DNA of 64,000 nucleotides. It comes from Clostridiaceae bacterium. Its GTDB lineage: Bacteria; Bacillota; Clostridia; Acetivibrionales; DUMC01. The first letter of the stretch is position 1. Every line of letters starts with the position of its first letter. The position numbers and the translations under genes were made by a program. Shown here piece after piece: positions 27,640 through 37,038 of the stretch. The notes beneath the pieces are model-generated. The model did not search any database. It saw only the letters and a program-made list of their open reading frames with translations, and had not been told where the DNA came from. The DNA lies in assembly GCA_012840075.1 (NCBI GenBank), contig DUMC01000032.1:1-64000 (forward strand), given 5' to 3'.

Positions 27640-28005
27640 TTTAAAAACGATGACTAGAACGAGTAGGAGTACTCTACCTTTAGAGAGAGCAGGTAGTTGG
27701 TGGAAATCCTGTAAGGGGAGGCTTCGAAAATCATCTACGAGTTGCAGACTGAAATTATGTAATAATTAGTACCTTGCTGATTATTACGTAAGAGTAAGTT
27801 AAGCCGGTGAAAGCCGTTATCGAAAATGAGGTGATTACATTATTACCGATAGGTAATAAGCCAGGGGATAATGATCCAAATTATAATAATTGCAAATGTT
27901 TGGTAATTTGCCATTTAATGAAATATGCCGGTAATAATGTAATAATTTGGGTGGTAACGCGTGAAGTAGAACCTTCTCGTCCCTTTACGGATGAGAAGGT
28001 TTTTT
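27640..28005 (+). promoter_or_regulatory. Isoleucine T-box riboswitch upstream of ileS
   Basis: Stem I elements run from about 27640, with AGAGAGC and GGTGGAAATCC (about 27683-27710). The specifier codon is read as ATC (27730-27732, Ile) in the context GAAAATCATCTACGAG. The T-box sequence TGGGTGGTAACGCG is at 27948-27961. The terminator is AACCTTCTC (27970-27978) pairing with GAGAAGGTT (27993-28001) plus a T-run. Uncharged tRNA-Ile should pair with specifier and T-box bulge to form the antiterminator and allow ileS transcription. Confidence 0.95.
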
Positions 28006-28136
28006 ATTTAGGATATAACTTTATGCAGTATAAACACTATATGGCAAAAAACGCAATTATAAGCATGTTTATAATCATTTGTATATTATTTGTATAATTA
28101 TATATTGCTAACAAAGAGAAGAGGAGTGAATTCTAA

Positions 28137-31100
28137 TTGTATAAGAAGGTATCTACAAGCTTAAATTTTGTTGAACGCGAACTTGAAGTCTTAAAGTTCT
28201 GGAAGGAACATAAGATATTTGAAAAAAGTATTGAATTAAGAAAGGGCAAACCTACTTTTACCTTTTATGACGGGCCTCCGACGGCTAACGGCAAACCCCA
28301 TATCGGTCATGTTTTAACAAGAGTTATAAAAGATATAATTCCAAGATACAAAACCATGAAAGGTTATGATGTTTTAAGAAAAGCCGGCTGGGATACACAC
28401 GGGTTGCCTGTTGAATTGGAAGTGGAAAAAGAGCTGGGAATTAACGGCAAACCACAAATAGAAGAATACGGTGTAGAGCCTTTCATTCACAAGTGCAAGG
28501 AAAGTGTATGGAGATATGAAGGCGAATGGCGTAAAATGAGTGATAGGGTAGGTTTTTGGGCTGATATGGATAATCCGTATGTAACCTATCACAACACTTA
28601 TATAGAATCGGAATGGTGGGCATTAAAACAAATCTGGGAAAAAGGTCTTATTTATAAAGGACACAAGGTAGTGCCTTATTGCCCACGCTGTGGTACTTCG
28701 CTGTCCAGCCATGAAGTTGCACAAGGTTATAAAGATGTAAAGGAAGCTTCAATTTATGTTAAGTTTAAGGTAAAGAATGAAGATAATGTGTATCTTTTAG
28801 CGTGGACCACAACACCATGGACGCTGCCTTCAAACGTGGCATTAACGGTAAATCCTGTTGAGTCATACATTAAGGTGAAATGCGAAAACGAAATATATAT
28901 ACTTGCAGAAGCCCTTGCTTTAAGTGTATTACCTGAAAAATTGGAAATTCTTGAAAGAGTGAAAGGCCAGGATTTATTTGGAATGGAGTATGAGCCTTTA
29001 TTCGACTTTGCACTTGATACAATTGATAAGAAAGCTTTTTATGTTGTTACTGATGATTTTGTTACATTAACGGACGGTACCGGAATTGTTCATACTGCAC
29101 CTGCATTTGGCGAAGACGACGCCAAGGTAGGCAAAAAGTTTGACCTGCCTTTTGTACAGCTTGTCGATGAAGAAGGTAAATTTGTAGAAAGCGTAACTCC
29201 TTGGAAAGGTATTTTCGTAAAAGATGCAGATCCTGATATAATTAAGAACCTTGACGGAAGGAATCTAATATATAAAGTACTGGAATATGAACACTCATAT
29301 CCTTTCTGTTGGAGATGTGATACTCCGTTATTGTACTATGCAAGGAGCACATGGTATATAAAAACTACGGCTGTAAAAGATAATATGGTAAGAAATAATC
29401 AGAAAATTAATTGGTATCCCGATAGTATTAAAAACGGAAGATTCGGGAACTTCCTTGAAAACAATATTGACTGGGCCTTAAGCCGTGAAAGATATTGGGG
29501 AACTCCATTGCCAATTTGGGAATGTAGTTGCGGTTATCAGCATATGGTGGGAAGCATAGCCGAATTAAAAGAAATGGGAGAAAACGTGCCGGATGACATA
29601 GAACTTCATAAACCGTATATAGATAATGTATATCTGAAGTGTCCAAAATGTAACGGTAGGATGAAGAGGGTACCTGAAGTAATAGATTGTTGGTTCGATT
29701 CCGGATCAATGCCCTTTGCTCAATGGCATTACCCGTTTGAAAACGAGAAACTTTTTAAAGAGCACTATCCGGCAGATTTTATAAGTGAAGCTCTTGATCA
29801 GACAAGAGGATGGTTCTACACACTTCATGCCATCTCGACTCTTCTTTTTGACCAACCTGCATACAAGAACTGTATAGTTCTGGGTTTGGTTCAAGATAAA
29901 GAAGGTCAAAAGATGAGTAAGCATAAGGGAAATGTTGTAGACCCATGGACTGTCCTCAATAAGCAGGGTGCAGATGCCGTACGCTGGTATTTTTACACTG
30001 CAAGTGCTCCATGGCTGCCAAGCAGATTTTATGAAGAAGCAGTAAGTGAAGTCCAAAGAAAGTTCATGGGAACTTTATGGAATACTTATGCATTTTATAT
30101 CCTATATGCTAATATTGACAATTTTGATCCATCCAAATACAACCTAGAGTATGACAAACTTTCGGTTATGGATAAATGGATATTGTCAAGGCTTAATACA
30201 CTTGTAAAAACCGTAGATGCAAACCTTGAAAATTACAAAATTACTGAAGCAGCAAGAGCAATTCAAGACTTTACGGATGAACTTAGTAACTGGTATGTAA
30301 GAAGAAACAGGGAGCGCTTTTGGGGCAATGAAATGGAGCAAGACAAGATAAATGCTTACATGACTTTATTTACCGTTCTGGATACATTAATAAAGGTTTC
30401 AGCTCCTTTTATTCCATTTATGTCCGAGGCAATATATCAAAATCTGGTTAGAAGTATAAATCCTGAAGCTCCGGAAAGCGTTCATTTATGTGATTTCCCG
30501 ATATGTGATGAAGAAATGATAGACAAAGAGCTTGAAAAGAATATGGACCTTGTTCTGAAGATAGTTGTGTTAGGGCGAGCAGGAAGAAATGAAGCAAATG
30601 TAAAAACAAGGCAGCCACTTAGCAAAATGCTTGTAAAAGCTGACTTCCAATTACCTGCTATATTTGTTGATATCATTAAAGATGAATTAAATGTTAAAGA
30701 AGTTATTTTCACTCAAGAAGCTTTAAACTTTGTCGATTACAAGTTAAAGCCACAACTGAAAACAGTAGGACCCAAATACGGTAAACTCGTACCCAAGATT
30801 GGAAAAGCTTTAAGTGAAGCTAATGGAATTGAAGTTGTAAATACATTCAAAAAGGGTGAAAGTTATTTCTTAGACATTGACGGTATAAAAGTTGAATTGA
30901 CGGCAGAAGATGTGCTTATAGAAGAAACACATAAAGAAGGTTATATAACAGCAAGTGAAAATGATGTAACTGTTGTACTTGATATAGCCCTCACTCCTGA
31001 ACTAATAGAGGAAGGCTTTGTAAGAGAAATCATCAGTAAAATACAAGTCATGAGGAAAGAAGCAGGATTTGAAGTTCAGGACAGAATAGAGTTTTATTAC

Positions 31101-31262
31101 TGCAATAACGAGAAAATAGCTGAAATAATAAATAAAAACAAAAAGTTGATAGCTGATGAGATTCTTGCAAATAAAATAGAAGAAGGAAAAGGGTCAGAAG
31201 GTTCTTATATAAAAGAATGGAACATCAACGGTGAAAAAGTTGAGTTTGCCGTAAAACGTTAA
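28137..31262 (+). CDS. ileS: Isoleucyl-tRNA synthetase, type 2 (long form)
   Basis: Charges tRNA-Ile; a class Ia synthetase of 1041 residues. Signature HIGH is at 55-58 (GKPHIGHV) and KMSKHKG at 592-598. There are Cys clusters typical of zinc sites (CPRCG near residue 182; ECSCGY near 462; KCPKCNGR near 501). The length, the N-terminal GPPTANGKPHIGH and the C-terminal extension fit the eukaryote-like type 2 IleRS rather than the roughly 920-residue type 1. Type 2 enzymes are generally much less sensitive to pseudomonic acid. It starts with TTG at 28137, with GAGGAG 10 nt upstream. It is expressed from its own T-box-controlled promoter. Confidence 0.96.
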   Translation: MYKKVSTSLNFVERELEVLKFWKEHKIFEKSIELRKGKPTFTFYDGPPTANGKPHIGHVLTRVIKDIIPRYKTMKGYDVLRKAGWDTHGLPVELEVEKELGINGKPQIEEYGVEPFIHKCKESVWRYEGEWRKMSDRVGFWADMDNPYVTYHNTYIESEWWALKQIWEKGLIYKGHKVVPYCPRCGTSLSSHEVAQGYKDVKEASIYVKFKVKNEDNVYLLAWTTTPWTLPSNVALTVNPVESYIKVKCENEIYILAEALALSVLPEKLEILERVKGQDLFGMEYEPLFDFALDTIDKKAFYVVTDDFVTLTDGTGIVHTAPAFGEDDAKVGKKFDLPFVQLVDEEGKFVESVTPWKGIFVKDADPDIIKNLDGRNLIYKVLEYEHSYPFCWRCDTPLLYYARSTWYIKTTAVKDNMVRNNQKINWYPDSIKNGRFGNFLENNIDWALSRERYWGTPLPIWECSCGYQHMVGSIAELKEMGENVPDDIELHKPYIDNVYLKCPKCNGRMKRVPEVIDCWFDSGSMPFAQWHYPFENEKLFKEHYPADFISEALDQTRGWFYTLHAISTLLFDQPAYKNCIVLGLVQDKEGQKMSKHKGNVVDPWTVLNKQGADAVRWYFYTASAPWLPSRFYEEAVSEVQRKFMGTLWNTYAFYILYANIDNFDPSKYNLEYDKLSVMDKWILSRLNTLVKTVDANLENYKITEAARAIQDFTDELSNWYVRRNRERFWGNEMEQDKINAYMTLFTVLDTLIKVSAPFIPFMSEAIYQNLVRSINPEAPESVHLCDFPICDEEMIDKELEKNMDLVLKIVVLGRAGRNEANVKTRQPLSKMLVKADFQLPAIFVDIIKDELNVKEVIFTQEALNFVDYKLKPQLKTVGPKYGKLVPKIGKALSEANGIEVVNTFKKGESYFLDIDGIKVELTAEDVLIEETHKEGYITASENDVTVVLDIALTPELIEEGFVREIISKIQVMRKEAGFEVQDRIEFYYCNNEKIAEIINKNKKLIADEILANKIEEGKGSEGSYIKEWNINGEKVEFAVKR

Positions 31263-31289
31263 TCGGTTGCTCGGGTTAAAGGGGGATAA

Positions 31290-31385
31290 ACAGCAGTTAA
31301 ACGTAGTTAAACGGCACCTAAATGCGGCTAAACGAAGCTAAATAGCAGTTAAACCTAAACACAGCTAAATGAACACAGCTAAGTG
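31290..31385. repeat. Degenerate TAAA repeat with about 10-bp period
   Basis: The motif (A/G)N(T/C)TAAA recurs with TAA starting at 31298, 31308, 31319, 31329, 31339, 31350, 31356, 31366 and 31380. The main spacings are 10, 11, 10, 10 and 11. It lies directly after ileS with no reading frame. Confidence 0.55.
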
Positions 31386-31417
31386 GTATCAGGTTTTAGT
31401 ATTTGGTGTAAGGAAAG

Positions 31418-31471
31418 GGGACACATCTCGCTCGACTAAGAAGTATTTCTTTTAGGTTGAGATGTGTTCCC
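31418..31471. repeat. Imperfect palindrome of the GGGGAC type
   Basis: GGGACACATCTC (31418-31429) pairs with GAGATGTGTTCCC (31459-31471) with one bulged base; inside, AAGAA-GTAT-TTCTT forms a tip stem. No T-run follows, so it is not a classical terminator. It resembles the palindromes at 34406 and 51447. Confidence 0.65.
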
Positions 31472-31688
31472 ATGTTGAAGAATGTCTCATACTGAAGTAT
31501 GTTATTATATGAATGAAAGGATGTTCCGTTTTTGTTAAGGAAATCCATTTCTTCTATTACTTAAGAGTTTTATGGGCAATTTTACATAGAATTATGAGTT
31601 TTTTTACACAAACTGTATTGATAATATATTCTTTTGAAACAAAAACCTAAGAAAGTGAAACAAAACCCTAAGAAAGGGTGTATGTAAA
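31472..31688. other. Intergenic region before aroB
   Basis: About 215 AT-rich bases. A near-repeat, GTGAAACAAAACCTAAGAAAG after a similar GAAACAAAAACCTAAGAAAG, lies just upstream of aroB. No promoter was placed with confidence. Confidence 0.4.
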
Positions 31689-32768
31689 TTGTATACCTTA
31701 ACAGTCGGATTGGGCGAAAGAAGCTACCCTATATATATTACAGGGGATTACGGTAATATTGGTACTGCTCTGAAAAAATTAGGGGTAGAAGGCAAAATTA
31801 TAGTGATTACAGATAATAATGTTGATAAAGCTCAAGGACCTGCTTTTACTGAAGCTTTGAATAATGCAGGGTTTGTGGCTGAAAAGTTTGTTATAGAAGC
31901 AGGAGAAAACAGCAAGAATCTTGATACGATATCAAAAATATATAAATTTCTAATAAACATAAAAGCTGATCGAAAATCTTGCCTGATCGCACTAGGCGGC
32001 GGAGTAATAGGTGATATTACGGGTTTTGCAGCTGCTACTTACTTAAGAGGCATTGATTTTGTTCAGGTTCCAACAACATTGTTAGCTCAAGCGGACAGCA
32101 GCGTTGGCGGCAAGACAGGTGTTGATTTCGAAGGGGTAAAGAATGTCATAGGTGCTTTTTATCAACCAAGGTTTGTTTACATAAATGTTAATTCTTTGCG
32201 CACATTACCGGTACGAGAAATTAGGGCAGGTTTAGCTGAAACAATAAAACACGGTATAATAAGAGATAAAGATTTTTTCAATTATGTTAGTGAAAATATT
32301 GAGAAAATTATGAATTTTGATGAGGAAACTCTTAAGCATATAAGCAGGATCAATTGTTCAATAAAAGCAAATATTGTTGAGCAGGATGAAAAAGAAAGCG
32401 GATTAAGAGCCATACTTAATTTTGGTCATACATTTGGTCATGCAATAGAAAGTGCTTCAAACTTTATGCTTCTTCACGGGGAATGTGTTTCAATAGGTAT
32501 GGTTGGTGCCTGTAAGATGGCAAATTATCTTGGCATGATTAAAGAAAAAGTAACTGACAAAGTATGCCAAGTATTATTAAAAACAGGTTTGCCTATTAAA
32601 GCAAAAGGCATAGACATAGATGAAGTATATAGGAATCTGTATCATGACAAAAAAATGCGAAAAGGTAAATTACTATTTATATTACCGGAGGATATAGGCA
32701 AGGTAACTCAATGTGTTGTCAACGATGAGAATTTGATTAAAAGAGTTTTATCTGAAATATTACAGTAA
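31689..32768 (+). CDS. aroB: 3-dehydroquinate synthase
   Basis: Second step of the shikimate pathway: converts DAHP to 3-dehydroquinate with NAD and a divalent metal. It has 359 residues, normal for the family. Seen are the NAD-binding GGGVIGDITGFAAATY, VPTTLLAQADSSVGGKTGVDF, the metal-ligand Glu in LAETIKHG, and metal-ligand His residues in LNFGHTFGHAIE and LLHGECVSIGM. It uses a TTG start with GGGTG about 9 nt upstream. Other aro genes are not adjacent, so it is a stand-alone unit. Confidence 0.95.
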   Translation: MYTLTVGLGERSYPIYITGDYGNIGTALKKLGVEGKIIVITDNNVDKAQGPAFTEALNNAGFVAEKFVIEAGENSKNLDTISKIYKFLINIKADRKSCLIALGGGVIGDITGFAAATYLRGIDFVQVPTTLLAQADSSVGGKTGVDFEGVKNVIGAFYQPRFVYINVNSLRTLPVREIRAGLAETIKHGIIRDKDFFNYVSENIEKIMNFDEETLKHISRINCSIKANIVEQDEKESGLRAILNFGHTFGHAIESASNFMLLHGECVSIGMVGACKMANYLGMIKEKVTDKVCQVLLKTGLPIKAKGIDIDEVYRNLYHDKKMRKGKLLFILPEDIGKVTQCVVNDENLIKRVLSEILQ

Positions 32769-32853
32769 TTCGGGATTACAATATTTGGGTGCGATAATAA
32801 GGAATTACATAAACTGGAAAGTTTAGCGTGGGAAGAGGCATACCCCTTCCCTG

Positions 32854-33654
32854 TTAAAATCCGCCTTGCAAGTGGCAACCACACTCATTGTAATCTAAAT
32901 CAATTGATTTAATCATCTCAAAAAGCAAACTTTTTACTTTTTCAATATTTGAATTAAATACTTTCAATACTTCATCATGAGTAACGGGTTTTATGTCGTC
33001 ATGTCCTTCCAACCCCACATCATAATCGGTTACCAAAGAGATATTAGCATAGCAAATACCTAGTTCTCTTGCAAGATAGCATTCAGGGTATTGAGTCATA
33101 TTTATTACATCCCAACCCATTTTGCTAAACCAACGGCTTTCTGCTACAGTTGAAAATCTTGGACCTTGGATAACTACAACGGTACCTTTTTCGTGAATAG
33201 TTATACCAAGCTTTTTACCGGTATCTATCGCAAGCTTTCTCAAATATGGGCAGTAAGGATAAGCCGAACTTATATGTTTGGTTTCGGGTCCGTCAAAAAA
33301 AGTATCTTTTCTTCCGCTTGTCCTATCTACAAATTGATCACATACAACAAAATCACCTGGCTTTATATGTGGTTGAAGGCTTCCTGACGACGTTGGTGCT
33401 ATTATTTTTTTCACGCCTAACTCTTTCATTGCATATAAATTAGCTCTATAAGGTATCATATGCGGAGGATACTGATGCTTTTTACCATGGCGGGGCAAAA
33501 ATGCTATTCTTTTGCCTTCAAACTCTGCTAATGCGATAGAATCACTTGGTTTTCCATAAGGAGTCTCAATTTCGATTTCTTCAACATTATTAAGAAATGA
33601 ATAAAATCCTGAACCACCAAAAACTCCTATATCAGCTTTTAAATTCATAATCAT
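32854..33654 (-). CDS. mtnP: S-methyl-5'-thioadenosine phosphorylase (or related purine nucleoside phosphorylase)
   Basis: A 266-residue member of the MTAP/PNP family that splits methylthioadenosine (or a 6-oxopurine nucleoside) with phosphate, feeding methionine and purine salvage. Motifs: GVFGGSGFYSF, FLPRHGKKHQYPPHMIPYRAN, the phosphate-binding APTSSGSLQPHIKPGDF, and VIQGPRFSTVAESRWFSKMGWDVINMTQYPE. Substrate choice between MTA and inosine types cannot be settled by eye. I start it at 33654 because AGGAGG (33660-33665) is 5 nt upstream; the in-frame ATG at 33711 has none. It is divergent from the DksA-like gene. Confidence 0.9.
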   Translation of the reverse strand: MIMNLKADIGVFGGSGFYSFLNNVEEIEIETPYGKPSDSIALAEFEGKRIAFLPRHGKKHQYPPHMIPYRANLYAMKELGVKKIIAPTSSGSLQPHIKPGDFVVCDQFVDRTSGRKDTFFDGPETKHISSAYPYCPYLRKLAIDTGKKLGITIHEKGTVVVIQGPRFSTVAESRWFSKMGWDVINMTQYPECYLARELGICYANISLVTDYDVGLEGHDDIKPVTHDEVLKVFNSNIEKVKSLLFEMIKSIDLDYNECGCHLQGGF

Positions 33655-34000
33655 CACAACCTCCTGTAAAAAATTGTATAAATAAATTAATCTAACTTTG
33701 TTGGTCTTCACCTTTACGGTTTGTACTATTTTTGTTGTTTGTGCTATTGCAGTTTCTTTACAGTATGAACCATTATGTTTTCAATTATTAGTCTTTTTAT
33801 TTTACCGCAAAAATGCAAAAAATAATTTTATAAAAATTTCAGATAATAATTTCAGATAATAAAGGTATGCACAATTTAATTTTATTTTATCCTACATTTA
33901 TCAAAAATCAAGGATAAAAGCACATTAATTAAAAATTATTAGGAATCAAAGGTAAAACATTGTTTAAATTGAATGAAATTTTTTCAGGAGGTTTTGATAT

Positions 34001-34408
34001 ATGAATAATATAGAAAAGTTCAAGCAAAAATTAATCAAATACGGACAGGAAATAGAAAATGTAATAAGGACTATGAATGAAAATCGAACTGCAGATCAGG
34101 AAAATGATTATCCCACTGAATTGTCAAATTATGATAATCATCCGGCAGAGTTAGGTACTGAACTGTATATGATAAGTTTAAATAATGCTTTAATGATACA
34201 TCAGGAAAATCTCCTACAAGAAGTACGAAATGCTTTGGAAAAAATAGAAAAAGGAGAATATGGCAAATGCGAGCTATGCGGGAAAAAAATTCCCGAAGAA
34301 AGACTTGAAGCAATTCCGTATGCACGTTTGTGTCTTGAATGTCAGGAAGAAAATGAACAAAAGGAAGAACCGGAAAGAGAAGTTCGTTCTAATGAAGAAT
34401 TGGAATGA
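34001..34408 (+). CDS. TraR/DksA family C4 zinc-finger protein
   Basis: A 135-residue protein with an N-terminal coiled-coil (EKFKQKLIKYGQEIENVIRT) and a C-terminal four-cysteine zinc finger, CELCGKKIPEERLEAIPYARLCLEC. It is like YteA/YocK of bacilli and related to DksA, which enters the RNA polymerase secondary channel. The acidic residues at the coiled-coil tip needed for DksA activity cannot be judged here, so a polymerase-binding role is only possible. AGGAGG lies 8 nt upstream. Its TGA stop (34406-34408) forms the first bases of a 68-nt perfect palindrome. Confidence 0.9.
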   Translation: MNNIEKFKQKLIKYGQEIENVIRTMNENRTADQENDYPTELSNYDNHPAELGTELYMISLNNALMIHQENLLQEVRNALEKIEKGEYGKCELCGKKIPEERLEAIPYARLCLECQEENEQKEEPEREVRSNEELE

Positions 34409-34473
34409 GACAGGGGGACGGTTCTTCTGTCTCACTCCAAAAGGTGAGACAGAAGAACCGTCCCCCTGTCTCA
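34406..34473. repeat. Perfect 30-bp palindrome, GGGGGACGG/CCGTCCCCC type
   Basis: Positions 34406-34435 and 34444-34473 are exact reverse complements around an 8-nt loop (TCCAAAAG). Each arm itself begins and ends with GAGAC/GTCTC, so the arms contain a nested TGAGACAG...CTGTCTCA repeat. There is no T-run, and a promoter starts 4 nt later. It looks like an inserted REP-like unit rather than a terminator. Confidence 0.9.
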
Positions 34474-34476
34474 CTC

Positions 34477-34506
34477 TTTACATTTTTCCTAAAGCTTTGG
34501 TAGAAT
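34477..34506 (+). promoter_or_regulatory. Predicted mutS2 promoter
   Basis: TTTACA (34477-34482) and TAGAAT (34501-34506) are spaced by 18 nt, about 65 nt before the mutS2 start and immediately after the palindrome. Confidence 0.6.
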
Positions 34507-34571
34507 ATAATCTTGAGAGCTAAAGAGATAATATAATTACGGATATAACTTTGATTTGGGAGTAGTTGTTT

Positions 34572-36959
34572 ATGAATGAAAAAACCCTGAAGGTTTTGGA
34601 ATTTGATAAAATAATTAACAGGCTTTCTTCCATGGCAGCGTCGCAGCTTGGGAAAGAAATAATTGAGAATTTGGTTCCTTCTACTGATATTGCAGAAGTT
34701 GATGAAATGTTAAAAGAGACTGAAGACGGAGTGAATTATATAATAAAGAGAGGTAATCCGCCTCTTGGTGGTATTCATGATATAAGAAACAGTTTAAAGA
34801 GAGCTGAAATCGGAGCTGTTTTGAGTCAAGGAGAATTACTAAGGATATCCGATGTTCTTAGGCTTTGCAGAAATTTAAAGGCTCATGCTATAGAAAATGT
34901 CAGATCAAAGGAAGATGATGAAAATAATGTAGTTGTTAATTTAATAAACCAACTTACCATAAATAAGCCAATAGAAGAGAAAATAAACCGTGCAATTATC
35001 AGCGAAGAAGAAATGTCTGATGAAGCAAGCCCGTTGCTCGGAAATATAAGAAGGCAGATTAGAAATAAGCAGGAAGTTATAAAAGACAAATTAAATAACA
35101 TGATAAGATCACCTCATTACCTAAAATATTTGCAGGAACCTATAGTCACGATAAGAGCGGGTCGTTATGTAATACCTGTTAAACAGGAATATCGCAGTGA
35201 AGTACCGGGACTGGTACATGATTCTTCTGCCAGCGGAGCTACGGTATATATAGAACCTATGGCTGTTGTAGAGGCAAACAATGAAATAAAGCAACTTCAA
35301 CTAAAAGAGCAGGCTGAAATAGAAAGGATTCTAAAAGAGTTAACTGACGAGGTAATCGGTATACTGCCGGATTTGAAAAACAATATATCTCTTTTAGCAA
35401 AGCTGGACTTTATACTTGCAAAAGCAAACTTCAGCATTCAATACAACGGAGTTAAACCGAACCTCAATACCAACGGTCGTATAAACATAAGAAAAGGAAG
35501 ACATCCGCTTTTAGATCCTAAGACAGTTGTCCCAATTGATTTTTGGGTAGGAGATAAATTTAGCTCTCTTATAATTACCGGACCTAATACCGGGGGAAAA
35601 ACAGTCACTTTAAAAACAGTAGGCTTGCTCACACTGATGGCGCAAGCAGGATTAAATGTTCCTGCATCGGATAATACCGATTTATGTGTATTTAAAAAGA
35701 TATTTGCGGATATCGGTGACGAACAGAGTATAGAACAAAGTTTAAGCACTTTTTCATCACATATGACAAATATAGTGAACATAATTAAGAATTCGGATGA
35801 TAGCTCTCTTATTCTCTTGGATGAGCTGGGAGCCGGAACAGACCCTACAGAAGGTGCAGCACTTGCAATAGCAATACTTGAGGCTCTTCATGAAAAGGGT
35901 TCAATTACTGTAGCTACAACCCATTACAGTGAGCTTAAACTTTATGCAATGACATCAGAATATGCTGAAAATGCAAGTTGCGAATTTGATGTTGAAACAC
36001 TTAGACCGACATATAAGCTGCTGATAGGCATTCCCGGAAAAAGTAATGCTTTTGCAATATCAAAAAAGCTCGGACTTCCGGAATATATACTGGCTAATGC
36101 AAAAAATTATCTTACGAAGGAAAACATAAGATTTGAAGATGTGCTGTTAGAAATAGACAAGGAACGGAAAACAGCCGAAAAGGAAAGAATTAAAGCTGAA
36201 GTGCACAGGCTTGAAATAGAAAGACTTAAAAAGGAATTGGATGAACAAAAAAGAAAATTTGAAGCCGAAAGAGAAAAAATAATGCGTCAAGCTAAAGAAG
36301 AAGCTCGTCGCATAGTTCTCGAAGCTAAAACAGAAGCTGAAAATATAATTGAAGAACTTAGAAGAATTGAAAAAGAAAAAGAAAAATCGGAGAGGAATAA
36401 AGCGATTGAAGCAATAAAAAGTAAGCTGAGGGAAAAAGTTAATGAACTCGATTCATCACTTATTGAAACATTAATGCCAAGACAAGGCTATATAAAACCT
36501 CCTGAAAACCTTAAACCGGGAGACAGCGTATTAATTGTTAATCTAGGACAAAAAGGAATAGTTATAGAGCCTCCGAATAATAACGATGAGGTAGTTGTCC
36601 AGGCAGGAATAATGAAAATAAATGTTCATATCACAAACCTGAAACTGATAGATGAGCAGAGAGCGGAAATTGAGAAAATTGGCTCTGGTGAGATCGGAAA
36701 GTCAAAAGCTGTAAATATATCTCCGGAGATTGATTTAAGAGGATTAAATTTGGATGATGCCATAATTAGCGTAGATAAATATTTAGACGATGCGTCAATG
36801 ACCGGGTTGAAAACAGTAACTATTATCCACGGCAAAGGTACGGGAATTCTAAGAGCAGGTATTCAAAAACATTTGAGAACAAATCCTCATGTGAAATCTT
36901 TCAGACCAGGTAAATTCGGAGAGGGTGAAACCGGAGTAACAATTGTGGAGTTGAAGTAA
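34572..36959 (+). CDS. mutS2: MutS2 family endonuclease / ribosome-rescue factor
   Basis: A 795-residue MutS2 protein. In order: core and lever region, P-loop ATPase with Walker A GPNTGGKT (about residue 337) and Walker B LILLDELGAGTDPTEG, a signature TTHYSELK, a long Lys/Glu-rich coiled coil (about 510-640), a KOW-like segment (PGDSVLIVNLGQKGIV) and a C-terminal Smr nuclease domain (EIDLRGLNLDDAI, HGKGTGILR). Unlike MutS it has no mismatch-recognition domain. It is known to suppress recombination in some bacteria and to split collided ribosomes in B. subtilis. Start ATG 34572 with GGGAG upstream; TTG 34566 is an alternative. Confidence 0.95.
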   Translation: MNEKTLKVLEFDKIINRLSSMAASQLGKEIIENLVPSTDIAEVDEMLKETEDGVNYIIKRGNPPLGGIHDIRNSLKRAEIGAVLSQGELLRISDVLRLCRNLKAHAIENVRSKEDDENNVVVNLINQLTINKPIEEKINRAIISEEEMSDEASPLLGNIRRQIRNKQEVIKDKLNNMIRSPHYLKYLQEPIVTIRAGRYVIPVKQEYRSEVPGLVHDSSASGATVYIEPMAVVEANNEIKQLQLKEQAEIERILKELTDEVIGILPDLKNNISLLAKLDFILAKANFSIQYNGVKPNLNTNGRINIRKGRHPLLDPKTVVPIDFWVGDKFSSLIITGPNTGGKTVTLKTVGLLTLMAQAGLNVPASDNTDLCVFKKIFADIGDEQSIEQSLSTFSSHMTNIVNIIKNSDDSSLILLDELGAGTDPTEGAALAIAILEALHEKGSITVATTHYSELKLYAMTSEYAENASCEFDVETLRPTYKLLIGIPGKSNAFAISKKLGLPEYILANAKNYLTKENIRFEDVLLEIDKERKTAEKERIKAEVHRLEIERLKKELDEQKRKFEAEREKIMRQAKEEARRIVLEAKTEAENIIEELRRIEKEKEKSERNKAIEAIKSKLREKVNELDSSLIETLMPRQGYIKPPENLKPGDSVLIVNLGQKGIVIEPPNNNDEVVVQAGIMKINVHITNLKLIDEQRAEIEKIGSGEIGKSKAVNISPEIDLRGLNLDDAIISVDKYLDDASMTGLKTVTIIHGKGTGILRAGIQKHLRTNPHVKSFRPGKFGEGETGVTIVELK

Positions 36960-36996
36960 AAAGGATGATTTTATAAGTTTTGCATTATAAGTTTTG

Positions 36997-37038
36997 AAAA
37001 CGATTTCTACGTGTAATTATTCGTTAGAAATCGTTTTT
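36997..37038 (+). terminator. Terminator of mutS2
   Basis: AAAACGATTTCTACG pairs with CGTTAGAAATCGTTTT (one bulged base), followed by T residues, about 40 nt past the stop codon. Confidence 0.8.

Noticed and set aside
27807-28097. A 96-codon reading frame between divIVA and ileS
   Set aside because: It lies across the T-box and terminator of ileS; its codons encode the structured RNA, not a protein family that I recognise.
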